A stretch of DNA of 64,000 bases from Glebionis coronaria (Eukaryota > Streptophyta > Magnoliopsida > Asterales > Asteraceae), in the NCBI GenBank assembly GCA_025667525.1, contig CM046877.1:291148364-291212363 (forward strand), written 5' to 3'. The notes beneath the pieces were generated by a model. That model searched no databases and was not told the origin of the DNA. It was given only the letters and a program-made list of their open reading frames with translations. Both the position numbers and the translations under genes were made by a program. The stretch's first letter is position 1, and every line of letters begins with the position of its first letter. This document shows positions 13,640-25,103 of the stretch, piece after piece.

Positions 13640-14060
13640 ATGTATCTATACCTGAAGAAGTTGTATTGATGGCAAATTATGAAGGCAGACATCGCCTCAT
13701 ACATTAGTAAACCTCTAACTATTGCAAAGGTCATCATCTAAATTTGATTCGAATTGGGTCATCGTCGACAGACTGACCAAATCTGCTAATATCATTCCTG
13801 TTAATGATAGATTCTCGATGAAGAAATTGACTCTTTTGTATTTAAAGGAGTTGTGTAAACATAGTGTGCCTGCATCGATAATCTCTATCAAGATCCTCGC
13901 TTCGCATCGAATTTCTAGAGATTTGCTGAGAAGTCATTGGGAACGAACCTTGATGAGAATACTATTTGCCACCCCAATCGAAGGGGCGAGGTAAAGTAAC
14001 GATACAAAACACTAGAAGTGTTGTTTAATGCTTGAATAATTGACCTTTGGTAATAAACCG
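13640..14060 (+). pseudogene. Integrase core relic of Tekay-like copy 1
   Basis: The open stretch 13,722-13,994 carries WVIVDRLTKSANIIPV and a downstream YLKELCKHSVPASIIS, the conserved integrase core of Ty3/gypsy chromoviruses. The second catalytic Asp, expected directly after SIIS, is replaced (reading SIISIKI), so the enzyme would be inactive even if translated. Copy 2 has the same replacement at 44,138-44,482. Confidence 0.75.
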
Positions 14061-14846
14061 TATAATCGCTTTCCTATGGAGAGATTATCATTGATAATTA
14101 TCGTATTAAGATCGAGATCTAATCTTGTGAGGATCTAAATATGAGAGCATCTGTTGTTAGGAGTTGGGATGAAGATACCCGACATACACGCATTGTGAGT
14201 TGGACATGTATTTTAGGTTTTAGGTTGCCTATGATGACAAACCTAACCTTACAAGATACCCGACCCGCGAGACCTGAAATGATTGTTGAAATTAGGATTT
14301 GATTATTGACTGCCAGTAGTGGGCAGGAGGTTATGTGAATATGAAATATAGATCTTGAAGTGTAGGATGGGTAGCAAAGTTATGCCAAAAAATTTCACCA
14401 TGGAAAAATGAATTGATGATCTGAAAGATCATGGGAAATAAGTCCCCGTTGTATGGGACCATTGAGATAATGTAAAAGTTTATTTGAAAGGCATATAAGT
14501 TGGATCTACCCTAGGACTTCAAGGGCTGCGTGAATTACGTTTCGCATATCGAACTTGATAAAACATCTATCAAGTGAGAATCTGATTACTTCTTAATGAA
14601 GTTTGGATCGGCAAAAAGTTGCATTCGTCCGAAACCCGTGAACATCATGGATAGAGAAAGTAAGTCAACTTAAGCCTGACCGTATTCCCGTAGTTATGTT
14701 TGATGAAACTCGCGTATTGTAATGAATTACACTTGAGAGAAAAGACCGAATGTGGAGGAAATACCCACATGGCTTTAACTCTATAAGAAGCGAGTAGTAA
14801 GATAAATCGATCTTTGAGGACAAAGATCCTGTTTAGGGGTAAATGT
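14061..14846 (+). pseudogene. Integrase C-terminus/chromodomain-region relic and polypurine tract
   Basis: Fragments recall the post-integrase part of chromoviruses: a block like VKVSPWKG near 14,385, one like the chromodomain lead-in near 14,600-14,660, and a final block near 14,740-14,780 that ends like the YPHLF motif. The stretch AGGGGTAAATGT at 14,835-14,846 directly precedes the 3' LTR and is the likely remnant polypurine tract. Deletions relative to an intact element make the region shorter than expected. Confidence 0.5.
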
Positions 14847-17800
14847 TGTGACAATCCATCAATTTATGGTTGATATTTTATTCTCAAGTATTATTTAAAA
14901 ATATTATTTTAATGTTATATTATGAACTCACTCATTTTTTTGAAGAAATTTGGGTTTACGTCTTGAAGTAGCAACGACTACGTTTAAACCGGAGAATTCT
15001 ACGTTACGTGCTTACATTTACATACACCGTTTTGGTGACAGTCCGACATTTCAGGAAATAAATTTATCCTTGAATATTATTTTGGAATTTTAAATTTGTG
15101 TTGGTTCATAAACTCACAAATTTACGAGAAGGGATAGGACTTACGTGCATAATTTAACGTCCTTTACGACTAAACCGGAAACCTTAGGTTTACGTATTTA
15201 CGTTTTTGAACTACGTTTTTGATGAGACAATTTTTATTAGATTCGATTTTTTGCCGTTGATTCATAATTTATAAAAACATTTTTCGTAAAACGACCCGAG
15301 GGCACGTAAATCGAGGAAACTAGAATCGAGGAGTACCCGTAAATTAGTGGAGATGAGACAAGTTTACACTTTCCTCACCCCCACTATGGGTGGCAAGACT
15401 TAGCCATCACACCATATGTGGTGTCAAGTTTATATACACACTAAGGACACATGTCCTTAGTGCATACACAAATCACCAAACTAACAAAACTAGCTACACC
15501 ATAAACCATTTCTCATTTCATACATGCAAAACCACTCAAACACTCTCTTCTCTCTTTATGAACGTCCATAGCCACCATCCTATCACTATTTTCATCAAAT
15601 TTTTACCATAAACAAAGGATATAATCAACATATGTTGAAGCCTACTTGAAAAGATGAAGATTGGAGGTGATTATAACATGTGAAAAGGAGTTTTCATGGA
15701 GGTCTTTGGGCTGATTTTCAAGAAGGAGTTTAGGGCTGATTTCATGGAGGTGTTCATCCATTTGAAGGACTCAAGAAGTTGCCTAGCTAAAGTTGAAGAT
15801 TTGGTAACAAGGAACCAAGCCTTGTTCATCAAAATCCCATCTTTTCTTCATCTTGGTGGTATAGAGATTATTTCTCCCTGTCATCTTCTTATTTTGAATA
15901 TATAATCTTCTATTTTATTCATTTATATAAATGTATATGATGATGAATGATGATCAAAATATTATGTGGGGATTTGGTGTTGATAAATTTGGTTAAAATG
16001 ATTAAAATCTTCTTGAAAGGATGTTAAAATCTTTCTTAAATTAGTAGGCTGTATAAAAACAGTAAAGAACCCTATGATAACTTGTTAAAATGAGTTGCAT
16101 AAATTAATTTACAGTAAGATTTGAGGCTTATACATATGTGAGAGTTGGCCACTCAATGGAATCCATAAAATGAGTGAGATATGATCAAAACAATATTGGA
16201 GTCCAAATCTGTATAGTCTATTTTGGACGAACTGTTAGATACATTTAGAGGTTGATTGAGCAGTAGCTAAAACTGAGTTGCTTAATATGTTGTTTGTTCC
16301 ATCCAAATATGAGCTTCTATCTCCTTGTATAACTCAAGATATGGTAAAAATGGTGAAAGTGAAAATAATAATCAGATTTGTAAAATAAAAGTATATAGTA
16401 TAATATTAGCACTCAAGTTAATATAATATAAAATTTATACCTAAAACTCACTAACTTATATATTACATATAAATAATTATGTACTTTAATAAATAAAAGG
16501 GACATTTTATTAAAATGGCAATTTGATAAGTTTATAAGTTATAAAACTATATACATGAGTTTTACGTCTTTTCGGCTAAAACCGATAAATTAACGTTTTT
16601 GTCAATTAAAACTTAGACGGTCGAACCCGTCTAATGTAAACTTTTTATAACTCATATACTGATGTATAAGTATATTTGACAAGTAAAAACCGATAAAACC
16701 CGAGATTTATAAATTATGGACATTAACGGGCCAAAGTAGCCTTATTGGACTATTGACCCAATTAGTTTGGATAAACATTAATGGACTTACTCGTTGGGCT
16801 CAACCCACTTGGGCCCAACATATGAGTAAGGGCCTGATATTAAAAAGTATAAATTCGCTAATATAAATTATTGTACTTTAATGGGCTTATTGGGCCTAAA
16901 TATGGAATTTGATTGAAACTCGTGTAACTAGTCAAAAATTTTACTAACACATAAAACTATAAGATGTATGAAGAGATATAATCCCACTTCATCATCATCA
17001 TACTTGTAATATGATCATATATATACATATCCATTGTTTTTTTATAAAGTCATTGGAAAAGAGTCTAAGACGAGTATTATTTGTCTAGGTTTCCGTGATT
17101 GAAGCACGTAGCGTACATCCAAATCGCCGATAACCTGCCTTCCCAATCAACGTGAGTTCGTAGCCTCGCACACTTTTAAAGGTTTTATGAAATTTTTTAT
17201 AAACCCGCGAGGGAGATAACATGTTAGTTTTAATAAAATAGGACACCAGTTGTCCCGACTGTTTGCTTATTGATTTGGACCCAAATGATTGTATGACCCG
17301 ATGAATAATTATATGACCCGATGAATGAAATGAGATGGATTATTATTAGTTAGTTTATGTCACTAAAAGTCCCATTATCATGAATTGTGAAGTACCGGGA
17401 TTTGGTAGACGCTTATGCATATAATAGTACTAATTGGGGAAGATCACCCCAGTTCGCGCCTTGACGGTTGATCACCGTTGTGCCACATTGATTGGTAAGA
17501 GAATTTATGTATGAGAAGACTTATATAAGCGTGATTATTGTGACGACACGTTGTTTTAGATGGGCAAGAAGGAAATTACGGGCTAGCTACCCGTTGTTTG
17601 TCATAGTAAGGTATCAATGTCATGCGGCTTATGATAATCCAATAACGAAAATACTGCTATACGCATTGAATTACAATATATTGCCTGACTAGCAATACGA
17701 GGTCTTATTATTGATATTATGTTCGTGTTTTGGTTTTTCATAACCATATTCATATAACGGTTTTTATTTAACTCTATACAATGGTATAAGACGTATTGTA

Positions 17801-18296
17801 TGATGTTTTTGCGACATTGCTTCGTATAATGGTTTTGAAGGCAAAAGCCTATAGTATGATTTACAACAAAGATTTCTATAAAATGTTATTGGCTTATTTT
17901 ATGGCCTGCGACAAAGAATTGTACAAAGTAATTTTCGGTAATAATTTTATACCGATGATATATTAACGGATTTCATTAAACTCTATGAATTCACTCAGCG
18001 TTTTCGCTGACCTTTTCTTTTAAAATGTTTTATCTCAGCTACTTGAAGGTAATTCTCGGGAAGACGACAAGAATTCATGGCCCGGACTTAAATAACAATT
18101 TCCATTCAAATGTTTTGTAAAATTGTATGAAATACTATGACTTGGGACCTATGTAAATTTGATATTTATGAATGGAAATTCTTTATTATTAAGCGACGCG
18201 ATTTTTAAGCGTTGTCTATGATGTGAGTAATGTGCTATCCCGTAACACCAACGGCTCTTCCACTGTATTGAATTGTGTAAATTTAAGGGTGTTACA
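14847..18296 (+). repeat. Right (3') LTR of Tekay-like copy 1, complete
   Basis: It begins TGTGACAATCC and ends GGGTGTTACA, giving 3,450 bp. The same termini define the LTR at 36,310-39,582 and, in reverse, the solo LTR at 29,323-32,757. It has the characteristic family blocks: the GAGGGAGATAACATG stretch, the GCGCCTTGACGGTTGATC stretch and the CTCGGGAAGACGACAAG stretch. No open frame of note lies inside. Confidence 0.85.
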
Positions 18297-19986
18297 TAAT
18301 AAGCCAAACAAATAACTAGAAAGTTATTGTCCAGCCTCTAAACTTCTCAGAAAACTAAATCTCAAGTCATAACTCTGATTTATGAAAGATCTATGGATAA
18401 TTAAAAGTGCATGTTTAGCTTATATGTTGTGATAGTTTATGAAAAACACTTTGCACACAAAGATCCGTTTGACTTAAATATAGACCATAAGTTTGACTGT
18501 TTAACCAACACCTAAACATGAATCTCAAATAATCAAATCCAAACAGCAGTTAAGGTCTTAATATGCAGATTTAACAAAGTAACTATGAGATCTAATGATT
18601 ATGCAGCTAAAACAAGTTTTCAAACAGCTAAAACAACACACAATAACCAGATATGAGTAATCAAATTTAACCAAAACACAAGAACATAGCAGATTAAAAC
18701 ATAACCTAGTTTTTGCCTAAAAACTAAAATAAGAGATTACCAAGCATCCATGCCTCCTTTGATGAAGATCAAGCTGAATCCTAACTTCACTAACCTACTC
18801 TAACTTCTTTCAACACAAATCAACCACAAAATCACACAGAATCAATATCTGTGTGATTTAAAACCAAATTTCCCTCCAAAATTTCCAGACTCTTCAATAA
18901 TGCACCAAATATCAAGCCACAAGTTCCTAGAGCTTAAACATAAGCTCTATAGCACGAATCAATATCAAACAGCACAATTCAAACACTAGATAAAGCTGAA
19001 AATTCGAAGACGACAGATGAACAGTAACATGAACTCAAAATTTTATTTATTATGTGAATTTGGAGTACAACTTTTGAAAGGAAATTACAATAACTATTCT
19101 AGCTACATATTAAACTATTTTGTTGGAAATTTAAGCTAAGAAATTAAGCTTTAAAAGGGGTATGAGAGGTGTGAGGAGCGTGGGAGTATTTATAGGGAGT
19201 GAGAGAGAGTGAGGGTACGTGGGTTTGCGTGTGGGTGAGGTGAAGAATGCATGAGTGACAGGTTGTCAGAAATTGACAGCTGGATTGGCCAATTAGAAAA
19301 CACCACGTGGCTAGGGGTTGTATATAATTTGGGTGTTTTTTGATTGGATGAACGAGATGGATTGCGACTTATTTCATTGGATTCGTCTCTCCAAGACGAC
19401 CAATTTTGATGTTGATGATTAAGCTTGAAACAGCCTCCTTCGTCCTCTACGTTTTACTGAAGCGATGGGTTATGAGAGTGACACGTGTCACTCTCTTGTT
19501 GGTTGTTTTTGGCCTGAAAAAAGGGGAGGGTGTGTTGGCAATCCGTGTGACAATTTTCTTGCAATTCTATTGGTTGGGGTGTATTAAACCAGATCTGAAT
19601 CCGTGTGATACCCCTTCCTTGTCTCTCATTGGTTGAATTTGCTAGGTTAACAAAGTCTTTGTTTTCTTGGCAATTTCAGTCCTTCCACTTTGCAATTCTT
19701 CATTTTTTTGTCCTTGTCTTCAATAAATCATCCATTTAGGCCCTTTGACTTCCAAACTTTTGCACTTTTGGTCCTTTGACTTTGACTTTTTCTTTGTCTT
19801 TTCTTCGATAAAAGTCCGTGAAATCCCGTGTTTTCTTCATTTATGATCTTTTGTACCTATTTCACATAAAAACACAAAAAGACGTGTAATTCCGACATTT
19901 ACGTTTATAAATACACGTTTTGGTTTGGTTTTCCTTGTTTTAAATGGTAAAAGGATAAGTGTTTACACACTTATTAATTCCCAACA
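18297..19986 (-). repeat. Truncated Athila-like LTR, minus strand
   Basis: On the minus strand a TG-type terminus TGTTGGGAATTAATAAG starts at 19,986. It is followed by a stretch resembling the start of the intact Athila LTR (a GTGTTTTTATGTGAAATAGGTAC-like stretch, then AAAGATCA and AACACGGG). A TATAAATA box is present at 19,187-19,194 (minus). The left end abuts the Tekay-like LTR at 18,296, so it is truncated there. An 8-bp inverted repeat (ATAAGTGT, loop TTAC, ACACTTAT) lies at 19,955-19,974, just inside the terminus. The family assignment is tentative. Confidence 0.5.
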
Positions 19987-21229
19987 CAAACTATAAAAAA
20001 CCTTAAAATAGCTACAAATACACATGAATCAAGCAAGAACACACATTAATAACAACAAAATCAAATAAACTCTATCATACTAATGCTTAACCTAAGAGAT
20101 TTAAAAGAAAATGTAATTCTTGATATTTATGCTAACAATCAGAATTAAACAGTGATTATGATCTCATTTAACCCGAACAAAAGTACCTACAAAGCCTCAA
20201 ACCTCAAAAGTACGTTTGCCCTAGTTAATAACACTAAACCAACCACCTTCTTTGTCACAACTTTGAAAAAAACTTAACAAAGGAACTATGAAATAAAAAG
20301 CAAGAAAAAAAATTAACATAAATGAGCAATCAAATATCTAGTAAATAATTTACATTCAGCAAACAATTGTTGAGCAATAATAAGTAAAAAAGTGGAACTA
20401 ACTCATATTGAGTTGACTAATCATCCTAGCCAACTAAGCTTGTTGTAAGCAAGTACCAACAACTTGAGCTTATCACTACACTACAACTTATCTCCAAGGT
20501 TTATCAAGCCAATAATCTACATAAGACTTGGATAAAAACCTACCTTCTAGGAACCTGAAAATAAGAAAAGGAAAGAGCAACAAAAGAACACTTAGCAGAA
20601 GCTAATCTTATGGTACAGTAGATCTCAAAGAAAAAAATAAGAACCTTGAAATTCTTTGATGAAAATTTAAAAACTTTTGAAAATAAACTTGCAGGAAGTA
20701 AATAGTGACTGAAAATAAACACTCTCAAATAACCTTAACTAATAGCTTATGAGATAAGCAATAAGCCAGTTTATCAAATAGTGGTTCTTAAAAAAACAAA
20801 ATTTTGATGTTTGAATAAAACTAAAAATAAATTTGCAAGAAAGTAAATGTTTAAAAGAAAAGTAAATGTATTGAAAACAATGGAACTTAGTTTTTCGATT
20901 TCATTGAAATTCATATCAAATTACAAATTTAATAAAAAGTAAAATTGGAACAATGTTCTAGCTACTAGAAGGATAGAAGTACAATTTTACCTAGCTGGAT
21001 AGAAGTACAATTTTACCAAAATCCCTAAGCAAAAACTAATAATATGCGATTTTAAGAAGGTTCTTTAGCATCATGTGAGTGCCAGTGCTGATGAAGAGAT
21101 CTTAGGCGTCTATTGGTTGTGTGTAGCACGCCAAACAATCCAATCGATTGATTAGTCTTCAAACTTTGTTGACTTGAACAACCCGTGAGTTTCTCTGAGC
21201 TGGAATGGGGTCCATGTTGCTGATGTTGA
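19987..21229 (-). repeat. Degenerate LTR-like sequence flanking the copia-type insertion (left side)
   Basis: This is AT-rich non-coding DNA that once continued into 24,427-25,103, because the intervening element carries a target-site duplication joining the two. On the minus strand it resembles the middle and end of Athila-type LTRs, with repeated AGCTTAT-type words. It shares with 19,025-19,110 a segment containing ACAATTTT and CTAGCTAC. A 26-bp unit is tandemly duplicated at 20,965-20,990 and 20,991-21,016. Small minus-strand reading frames here have no recognisable product. Confidence 0.45.
20965..21016. repeat. 26-bp tandem duplication
   Basis: Two adjacent 26-bp units differ at only a couple of bases. 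The first starts CTAGAAGGATAGAAG and the second CTAGCTGGATAGAAG. It is seen directly. Confidence 0.9.
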
Positions 21230-21234
21230 GGAAT

Positions 21235-21675
21235 TGTTGGGTCTAATATAGAGTTCATGTGACAAAACAAAAGACAAGGACTACTTTTGCCAAAGTTTGA
21301 TACTACAAGCTGGTGGAAGAATTACTTAAAGATACTAATTCACCATATGTTTTATTTATTTAAAAAGATTTAGTAGTTATTTGATATTATCCCTTTGTAA
21401 ACAGTTTATGGCTTCTAATATATAAAGAAACACAGACCGTGGGTTTTTATTATTATTCATCATGTAAACCTACAACATATGTGTTTGTCTCTAGGCGTCT
21501 AAGTCTTCTTATAAGACGCCTAGGTTATGTTTTGTTTTTATGTTTAATAAAAGATCAAACGTTTGTTTCTAAACATCTTGTTCATAACGTGTTTCATTTT
21601 ATTCCGCATTGTTCTTACAAGTGAATGAGATTCGTTCCTAGCAGCCTAAATATCTAGGAATTCTAGGATTCCACA
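21235..21675 (+). repeat. 5' LTR of the non-autonomous element
   Basis: It begins TGTTGGGTCTAATATAG and ends CTAGGATTCCACA. A TATA box TATATAAAG is at 21,419-21,427. Downstream are a GTGGGTTT/AAACCTAC pair and a perfect 10-bp inverted repeat at 21,491-21,500 and 21,514-21,523. An AATAAA signal follows at 21,546-21,551, so promoter and polyadenylation signals are both recognisable. Confidence 0.9.
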
Positions 21676-21677
21676 AT

Positions 21678-21689
21678 TGGTATCAGAGC
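21678..21689 (+). other. Primer-binding site (initiator Met-tRNA)
   Basis: TGGTATCAGAGC sits two bases after the LTR end. It is the canonical copia-type primer site and is unmutated. Confidence 0.92.
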
Positions 21690-23970
21690 GGGTGGCTCTC
21701 GATGCTAGGATGAACGAGGTGTTCGTTCCTGGTGAAAAAGAAGAAAAACCCGTCTAGGGGTTATATGCAGTTTTGTGTGTGCATCAGTATTCAGAAGCCC
21801 ATAACTTTTTCGTTAACCGTTGGATCGTCACGAAATTTTGGCTGGAGGTTATCAGCATACTTTTCTTGGATCTCACTAAAGCGATCTTCAAGTTCAGTTT
21901 TAAAGAAGAAGTTATAGTCCATCAAAGTTCACTTCAGACTAGGTTATTCAAGTTTTCTGTTTTTGCTTTATTATTAAAACTAGGGTTTGTATAAACCCTA
22001 GATCACATTTGAAAACAGAAAAGAAGAGTTCGATTCTTTGTTGCAAGGAAATCTCAATTAAGATATTTAGATTTGGTTTGTTTAAGATTTTAGGGTTTTG
22101 GTTAAAAACCCTAATTATTAAATTTGCTCATTTATAAAGATAGAAGATTGAAGCCTGAATCATTCTATCTATGTTCATACTTTCATATGGTGCAACATAT
22201 GAAAGTGATTTTACATGCGTGTTTTATTCAAGAGGGAAAAGATATTGCTTTACAGCTATAAGCATCATGTGAGGCTACATTGTTTGGGTAATGTGCAAGT
22301 ATGGTACAGTGATTACTTTGTGTTTTATAAGGAAATGGCATCTATTAAATAAGGAAAAGTGTTGGTGGTCGAAAGGTTTTATAACGTACAGCAGCACAAC
22401 AATTGACATCTAGGGTTTTGCTAGAAGAATAACTTGGCAGATCATGGTAGAAGAATATGGACGTGCGATTTGTATAGTGGTCCATAATTTTTGTTATATT
22501 TGCAAACAACACATGGGAGTATGATATGGACTGCTTGAGGTACTGTATCTACAATACTGTTAAAAATCAATAAAGTGCCATGAATATTTTAAGCTACCGT
22601 GGTCCTATTTTAGCAGCAGACGTACTTCTGATTGTTATATGAAGTCCTATTTATTTTGTGATGGTTCGATAGTACATGTGGGGTATTGTTTGCCTTTTTC
22701 ATGAGGGATTGTGTATTCATTGGTAAACTAAACACGTGTGGATTAATACAAATGATAAAACAAACGTGGTCACAGGTCTGATATTCACGTCGGGTTTATG
22801 TTCGATTTGTGATTGCTGCTAGTTTGTTAAGGTCCACAGGAAAAAGACGTGTGAAGATATTATTCTGGTATACAGCTCAACATGGTAAGTGTATAACAGT
22901 TATGCTATTTTTGAGGGATTTTATTCCTAGAGGTTCCCTAAAATAATTGGTTATCTATTTTGGACGTATATACCTATGTTTATCACGTTTGTATTTGGGC
23001 TCGTAATAATAACAAGGAAACAAACGTGTTTAATATTGATTACTGGTTAGGACAACATAATCAGTGGATATAAATAAACAAAAGGAAGACACGAAGTTTG
23101 TGGTTTGTTGTATACATTGGGTAATGTTTTTAGCCACTGACATAGTTATACGTAGCCACTGACGAAGGTTATAACCATTGAAGATGTCAGCGACTCGCTC
23201 TAGCCGTGACAAACACGTTTTATCCCCAGACAGATACAGTGTTGTCCGAGACAACACACACTAAAGTGATATTGGATAAGGAAGGATATCGGGTAAAATA
23301 GAAATTGCTGCTATTTAGTATTTTGATTGAGTTTTTGCACAAAAAACGAGGAGGTTACACACACAGGTACATGTGATCTCTGGAATTATTTAGAATATCA
23401 TTATGATATATATGGCTCAGATATTTATGGCTCGGATATTCTTATAATAATTGATGTTCAAAGTAGATTTTTGAGGATTGGTGTTTTATCATATCTTAAA
23501 GTCGTGAACTCCCAACCACTGACTTTTAAGGTAACTTGTTCGTGCTTCAAGTTGTGACAAAGGACTTGATAAAAAGGTAGCAAAGGTACGAGATCTGTGT
23601 ATTGGTGCTTTAAGCTCGTATTTGCTATTGTATGTGCCTCACTTTGTCAGCGTGAGGATTCTTTTTGTCAAGAGGCTTCTACTCATTATTTCCGTGAGTT
23701 TTGGAGTCTACTCATTGATGAGTGAGTTTTGGAGTTGCGTGATTAGTACAAGACATGGAACACAAATTTGGTTTATTCTACTTCTACATCAAAATATTAT
23801 AGTTATTTTTCTTCAATATCATTACACAGAGCCTACATATGGAGAGTCTTCAAGATTGTATATTTTCACAAGACCCTTATTTGATGTGACAAAAAGGGGA
23901 AGAAGTGAACTTAAGGGGAAGCAACTTGGAACATGTGCACAAAGGGATACAAATTTTATCATCATCAACT
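21690..23970 (+). other. Non-coding internal region of the non-autonomous element
   Basis: About 2.3 kb with no retroelement protein motif in any frame. The longest plus frame is 23,622-23,972 (116 codons), hydrophobic at its start and without a recognised domain. The sequence differs in texture from the flanking LTRs and could be a captured or diverged fragment. It may carry the packaging signal near the PBS. I assign no function. Confidence 0.6.
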
Positions 23971-24421
23971 AGGGGAAGATTGTTGGGTCTAATATAGAGT
24001 TGATGTGACAAAACTAAAGACAAGGACTACTTTTGCCAAAGTTTAATACTACAAGCTGGTGGAAGAATTACTTGAAGATAATAATTCACCAGATGTTTCA
24101 TTTATTTAAAAAGATTTAGTAGTGATTTGATATTATCCCTTTGTAAACAGTCTGTGGTTTCTAGTATATAAAGAAACACAGACCGTAGGTTTCTATTATT
24201 ATTCATCATGTAAACCTACAACATATATGTGTGTCTCTAGGCGTCTAAGTCTTCTTTTAAGACGCCTAGGTTATATTTTTCTTTTATGTTCAATAAAAGA
24301 TCAGACGTTTGTTTCTAAACATCTTGTTCATAACGTGTTTCATTCTATTCCGCCTTGTTCTTACACGTGAATGAGATTCGTTCCTAGCAGCCTAAAGATC
24401 TCGGAATTCTAGGATTCCACA
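23971..24421 (+). repeat. Purine tract and 3' LTR of the non-autonomous element
   Basis: AGGGGAAGAT at 23,971-23,980 is the polypurine tract directly before the LTR start at 23,981. The LTR repeats the 5' copy: the 10-bp inverted repeat is at 24,237-24,246 and 24,260-24,269, the GTAGGTTT/AAACCTAC pair at 24,185-24,192 and 24,212-24,219, and AATAAA at 24,292-24,297. Confidence 0.9.
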
Positions 24422-24426
24422 GGAAT

Positions 24427-25103
24427 AAGGCACATGGGTGAGTTAGTTATTGGTTAAATTGCAAGACTAGAAAGTCTTAGCTTTTTCCTCCTTGATTTGG
24501 CCTTGATTGAATCTACTACTTTGGGAAGGGTTTATAGTATGAATTGGTTAACTAACTGAAGTTTAACCACTTTGGGGATTAATCCTTTGTTTCCCATGTT
24601 TATCATTTTTAAACTTTGGAAAATATCACTTTCAGTCCCTCTGTTTTATTGAATCCTTGGTAGCCATTTTCGTGTTATAACAACTTTCTCTTCTTTTCAG
24701 GGTTAGTCCTTGAGGTTGTAATAATTAAAGAATAAGGACTACTTTTGCAATACTTCTAAAATTTAGGGTCCCTTTGTGTATATTTTTAGAATGAAGGGTA
24801 TAAAGTGGATATTTGGGAAAGTTAAGGGGTAAATGGCAATTTCACAATTCTTTAAGGGCATTTTGGTAATATGAGCTCTTAGGGTTTCAAAACCCGTAAA
24901 ACGACATCCGGCTTCGGATTTATTGTACGTCTTCATTCATCTGTGTCCGTGTTATCTTGTTATTGGTATTTCCATGTGATTTCTCGATATCTGTGCCTAC
25001 ACATAAAAAACAAATCAAGCATATATTTTGCACTTTGTATGATATTTTACTAATTTTAAGCCCATTTTTTGGTAGAAAAAGATGAATAATTAGAGAAACA
25101 TCA
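24427..25103 (-). repeat. Start of an Athila-like 3' LTR, minus strand (right side of the split)
   Basis: On the minus strand it begins TGATG at 25,103, right after a polypurine tract. It then follows the opening of the intact Athila LTR at 58,716, sharing for example GGGCTT, AATATATGCTTG and a TTTTATGTGTAGGCAC-like stretch. It was once continuous with 19,987-21,229, before the copia-type insertion. It is considerably diverged from the intact Athila. Confidence 0.65.

Larger units (their letters stand above)
6941..18296 (+). mobile_element. Decayed Tekay-like Ty3/gypsy chromovirus, copy 1
   Basis: The layout is a 5'-truncated left LTR (6,941-9,555), Met-tRNA-type PBS, a gag/pol relic in the usual gypsy order (gag, RT, RNase H, integrase, chromodomain region) and a full right LTR (14,847-18,296). 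Integrase after RT and a C-terminal chromodomain-like stretch identify a Ty3/gypsy chromovirus, and the LTR length and domain wording fit the Tekay/Del lineage. Every coding block is interrupted by stops and frameshifts, so the copy is dead. The lineage assignment is by eye. Confidence 0.75.
21230..24426 (+). mobile_element. Non-autonomous copia-type LTR retrotransposon, complete, with TSD
   Basis: Two 441-bp LTRs (21,235-21,675 and 23,981-24,421) flank a 2.3-kb internal region that starts with a Met-tRNA PBS and ends with a purine tract. A 5-bp target-site duplication GGAAT lies at 21,230-21,234 and 24,422-24,426. There is no gag, RT, RNase H or integrase. It is too long for a TRIM and short for a LARD, and is best called a non-autonomous or internally replaced copia-type element that would need enzymes from a partner. 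The LTRs differ at 7 of the first 142 positions, so it is not recent. Confidence 0.88.

Noticed and set aside
19406..19636. 76-codon plus-strand frame
   Set aside because: It lies in an LTR whose promoter is on the other strand and has no motif.
23622..23972. 116-codon frame in the non-autonomous element
   Set aside because: No recognised motif, not preceded by a convincing context, and it runs into the polypurine tract. Treated as chance.
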